Below the pieces are notes generated by a model. It made no database searches. It saw only the letters and a program-made list of their open reading frames with translations, and was not told the origin of the DNA. DNA of 5,549 nt from an uncultured Devosia sp. (GTDB lineage Bacteria; Pseudomonadota; Alphaproteobacteria; Rhizobiales; Devosiaceae), in NCBI GenBank assembly GCA_934553185.1, contig CAKTFF010000171.1, positions 1 through 5,549 of the forward strand. Reading direction: 5' to 3'. Below, piece after piece: positions 4,487 through 5,549 of this stretch; position 1 is the stretch's first letter; every line of letters begins with the position of its first letter. Made by a program: the position numbers and the translations under genes.

Positions 4487-5549
4487 ATGACTTCCTCCCC
4501 CATCGATCCCGTCAAGCTCGACAAGCTCGCCCAGGTTGCCATCAAGGTGGGCCTGCAGCTCGCCGAAGGCCAGGACCTGGTGATGACCGCGCCGATGGCG
4601 GCAGCGCCGCTGGTCCGTCGCATCACCGAGCATGCCTATAAGGCTGGTGCCGGGCTCGTCACCACCCTCTATTCGGATGAGGAGGCGACCCTTGCCCGCT
4701 ACAACCACGCCAATGCCGAAAGCTTCGACAAGGCCGCAGGCTGGCTTTATTCGGGGATGGCCGACGCGTTCAAGAACAATGCTGCCCGGCTTGCCATTGC
4801 CGGGGAGAACCCCATGATGTTGGCCGGGCAGGACCCCGACAAGGTGTCGCGTGCCATGCGCGCCAATTCGGCTGCCTACAAACCGGCCTTGCAGCTGATC
4901 ACCGGCTTTGACATCAACTGGAACATCGTTTCCTACCCCACGGCCGCCTGGGCCAAGCTGGTGTTTCCCGATGACAACGAGGAAGAGGCAGTGGGCAAGC
5001 TGGCCGACGCCATCTTCAAGGCATCGCGCGTGGATCAGGACGACCCAATTGCTGCCTGGCAAGAGCACAACGCCAACCTCAAGCGCCGCTGGACCTGGCT
5101 CAATGGCAAGTCCTTCTCGGCTCTCAAATATACTGGACCGGGCACCGACCTCACCGTCGGTCTTGCCGATGGCCATCGCTGGAAGGGCGGCGCGTCGGAA
5201 GCCAAGAACGGCATCACCTGCAACCCAAACATTCCAACCGAGGAAGTGTTCACAACGCCGCACAAGCTGCGCGTCGATGGTTATGTCGCCGGCACCAAGC
5301 CGCTGTCGCACAATGGCGCTTTGATTGAGGACATGCAGGCGCGCTTTGAAGGCGGGCGGCTCGTGGAGTTCAAGGCATCCAAGAACGGCGACTTGTTCAA
5401 CACGGTGCTCGACACCGACGAGGGTGGCCGCCGGTTGGGCGAAGTAGCGCTGGTGCCCCATTCGTCACCCATCTCGGCCTCGGGCATCCTGTTCTTCAAC
5501 ACGCTCTACGACGAAAACGCGTCCTGCCACATCGCGCAGGGCCAGTGCT
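4487..5549 (+). CDS. Family M29 metallo-aminopeptidase (AmpS/PepS/aminopeptidase T type), 3' end cut by the window
   Basis: The reading frame is open from the ATG at 4487 to the window edge: 354 codons of a family usually about 410-420 long, so roughly the last 60 residues are missing. M29 enzymes are cytoplasmic dimeric exopeptidases that remove N-terminal residues with a two-metal site. The N-terminal half (1-200) contains the family's long alpha/beta domain with LITGFDINWNIVSYPTAAWA at 137-156. Catalytic-domain hallmarks are NPNIPTEEVFTTP (246-258) with E253, RRLGEVALVPHSSPI (315-329) with E319, and LFFNTLYDENASCHIAQG (335-352) with H348. As I recall them, these match the glutamate and histidine ligands of Staphylococcus AmpS in both number and spacing. 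The later tyrosine, histidine and aspartate fall outside the window. An AGAGG lies about 11 bases upstream, a slightly long spacing, but no better start is in frame. It is divergent from the 27-residue ORF and is probably a housekeeping peptide-recycling gene. Confidence 0.95.
   Translation, partial: MTSSPIDPVKLDKLAQVAIKVGLQLAEGQDLVMTAPMAAAPLVRRITEHAYKAGAGLVTTLYSDEEATLARYNHANAESFDKAAGWLYSGMADAFKNNAARLAIAGENPMMLAGQDPDKVSRAMRANSAAYKPALQLITGFDINWNIVSYPTAAWAKLVFPDDNEEEAVGKLADAIFKASRVDQDDPIAAWQEHNANLKRRWTWLNGKSFSALKYTGPGTDLTVGLADGHRWKGGASEAKNGITCNPNIPTEEVFTTPHKLRVDGYVAGTKPLSHNGALIEDMQARFEGGRLVEFKASKNGDLFNTVLDTDEGGRRLGEVALVPHSSPISASGILFFNTLYDENASCHIAQGQC

Noticed and set aside
4397..5461. A 354-residue open frame on the minus strand opposite the aminopeptidase
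   Set aside because: It is exactly antisense to a gene with clear M29 family motifs, shows no domain likeness, has low-complexity Gly/Val/Leu/His-rich composition, and runs into the FNR box. Long antisense frames are common in GC-rich genes with strong third-position bias.

Overview
The window looks like a piece of chromosome from a GC-rich (around 60% by eye) alphaproteobacterium, probably of the Hyphomicrobiales. This is inferred from base composition, codon use and the gene set; no rRNA or other marker gene is present to confirm it. There are no mobile elements, CRISPR arrays, tRNAs or rRNAs.

Left part, minus strand (9-3910). Three complete genes point leftward. In transcription order they are an ABC exporter half-transporter (2111-3910), a two-module VOC protein of the catechol-2,3-dioxygenase (CatE)-like type (1066-1995), and a zinc-dependent medium-chain alcohol dehydrogenase of the RspB / sugar-acid dehydrogenase type (9-1010). 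The gaps are 115 and 55 bases, so some read-through is possible. However, each gap also carries candidate control elements. In front of the dehydrogenase lie a perfect 16-base palindrome and an overlapping hairpin that would cover its Shine-Dalgarno sequence. In front of the VOC gene lies a -10-like box. The dehydrogenase is therefore probably a separately controlled catabolic gene, and may head a cluster that continues left of the window.

Middle part (3911-4486). This stretch has no long credible ORF but holds several signals. On the minus strand, reading toward the exporter, they are: a near-consensus FNR/FixK box (4387-4400); a 27-codon hydrophobic small ORF with an AGGAG ribosome binding site (4247-4330); a good sigma70-like promoter (4145-4173); a 15-codon mini-ORF with a GGGAGG site (4061-4108); and a foldable leader (3964-4012). 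A GC-rich hairpin at 4183-4208 pairs best as plus-strand RNA.

Right part, plus strand (4487-5549). This is the first 354 codons of a family M29 metallo-aminopeptidase, cut by the window edge before its last metal ligands.

The best candidate for something undescribed is the 27-residue single-pass membrane peptide. The FNR/FixK box sits about 63 bases upstream of its start, which suggests an oxygen-regulated small membrane protein. The main genes themselves belong to familiar families.
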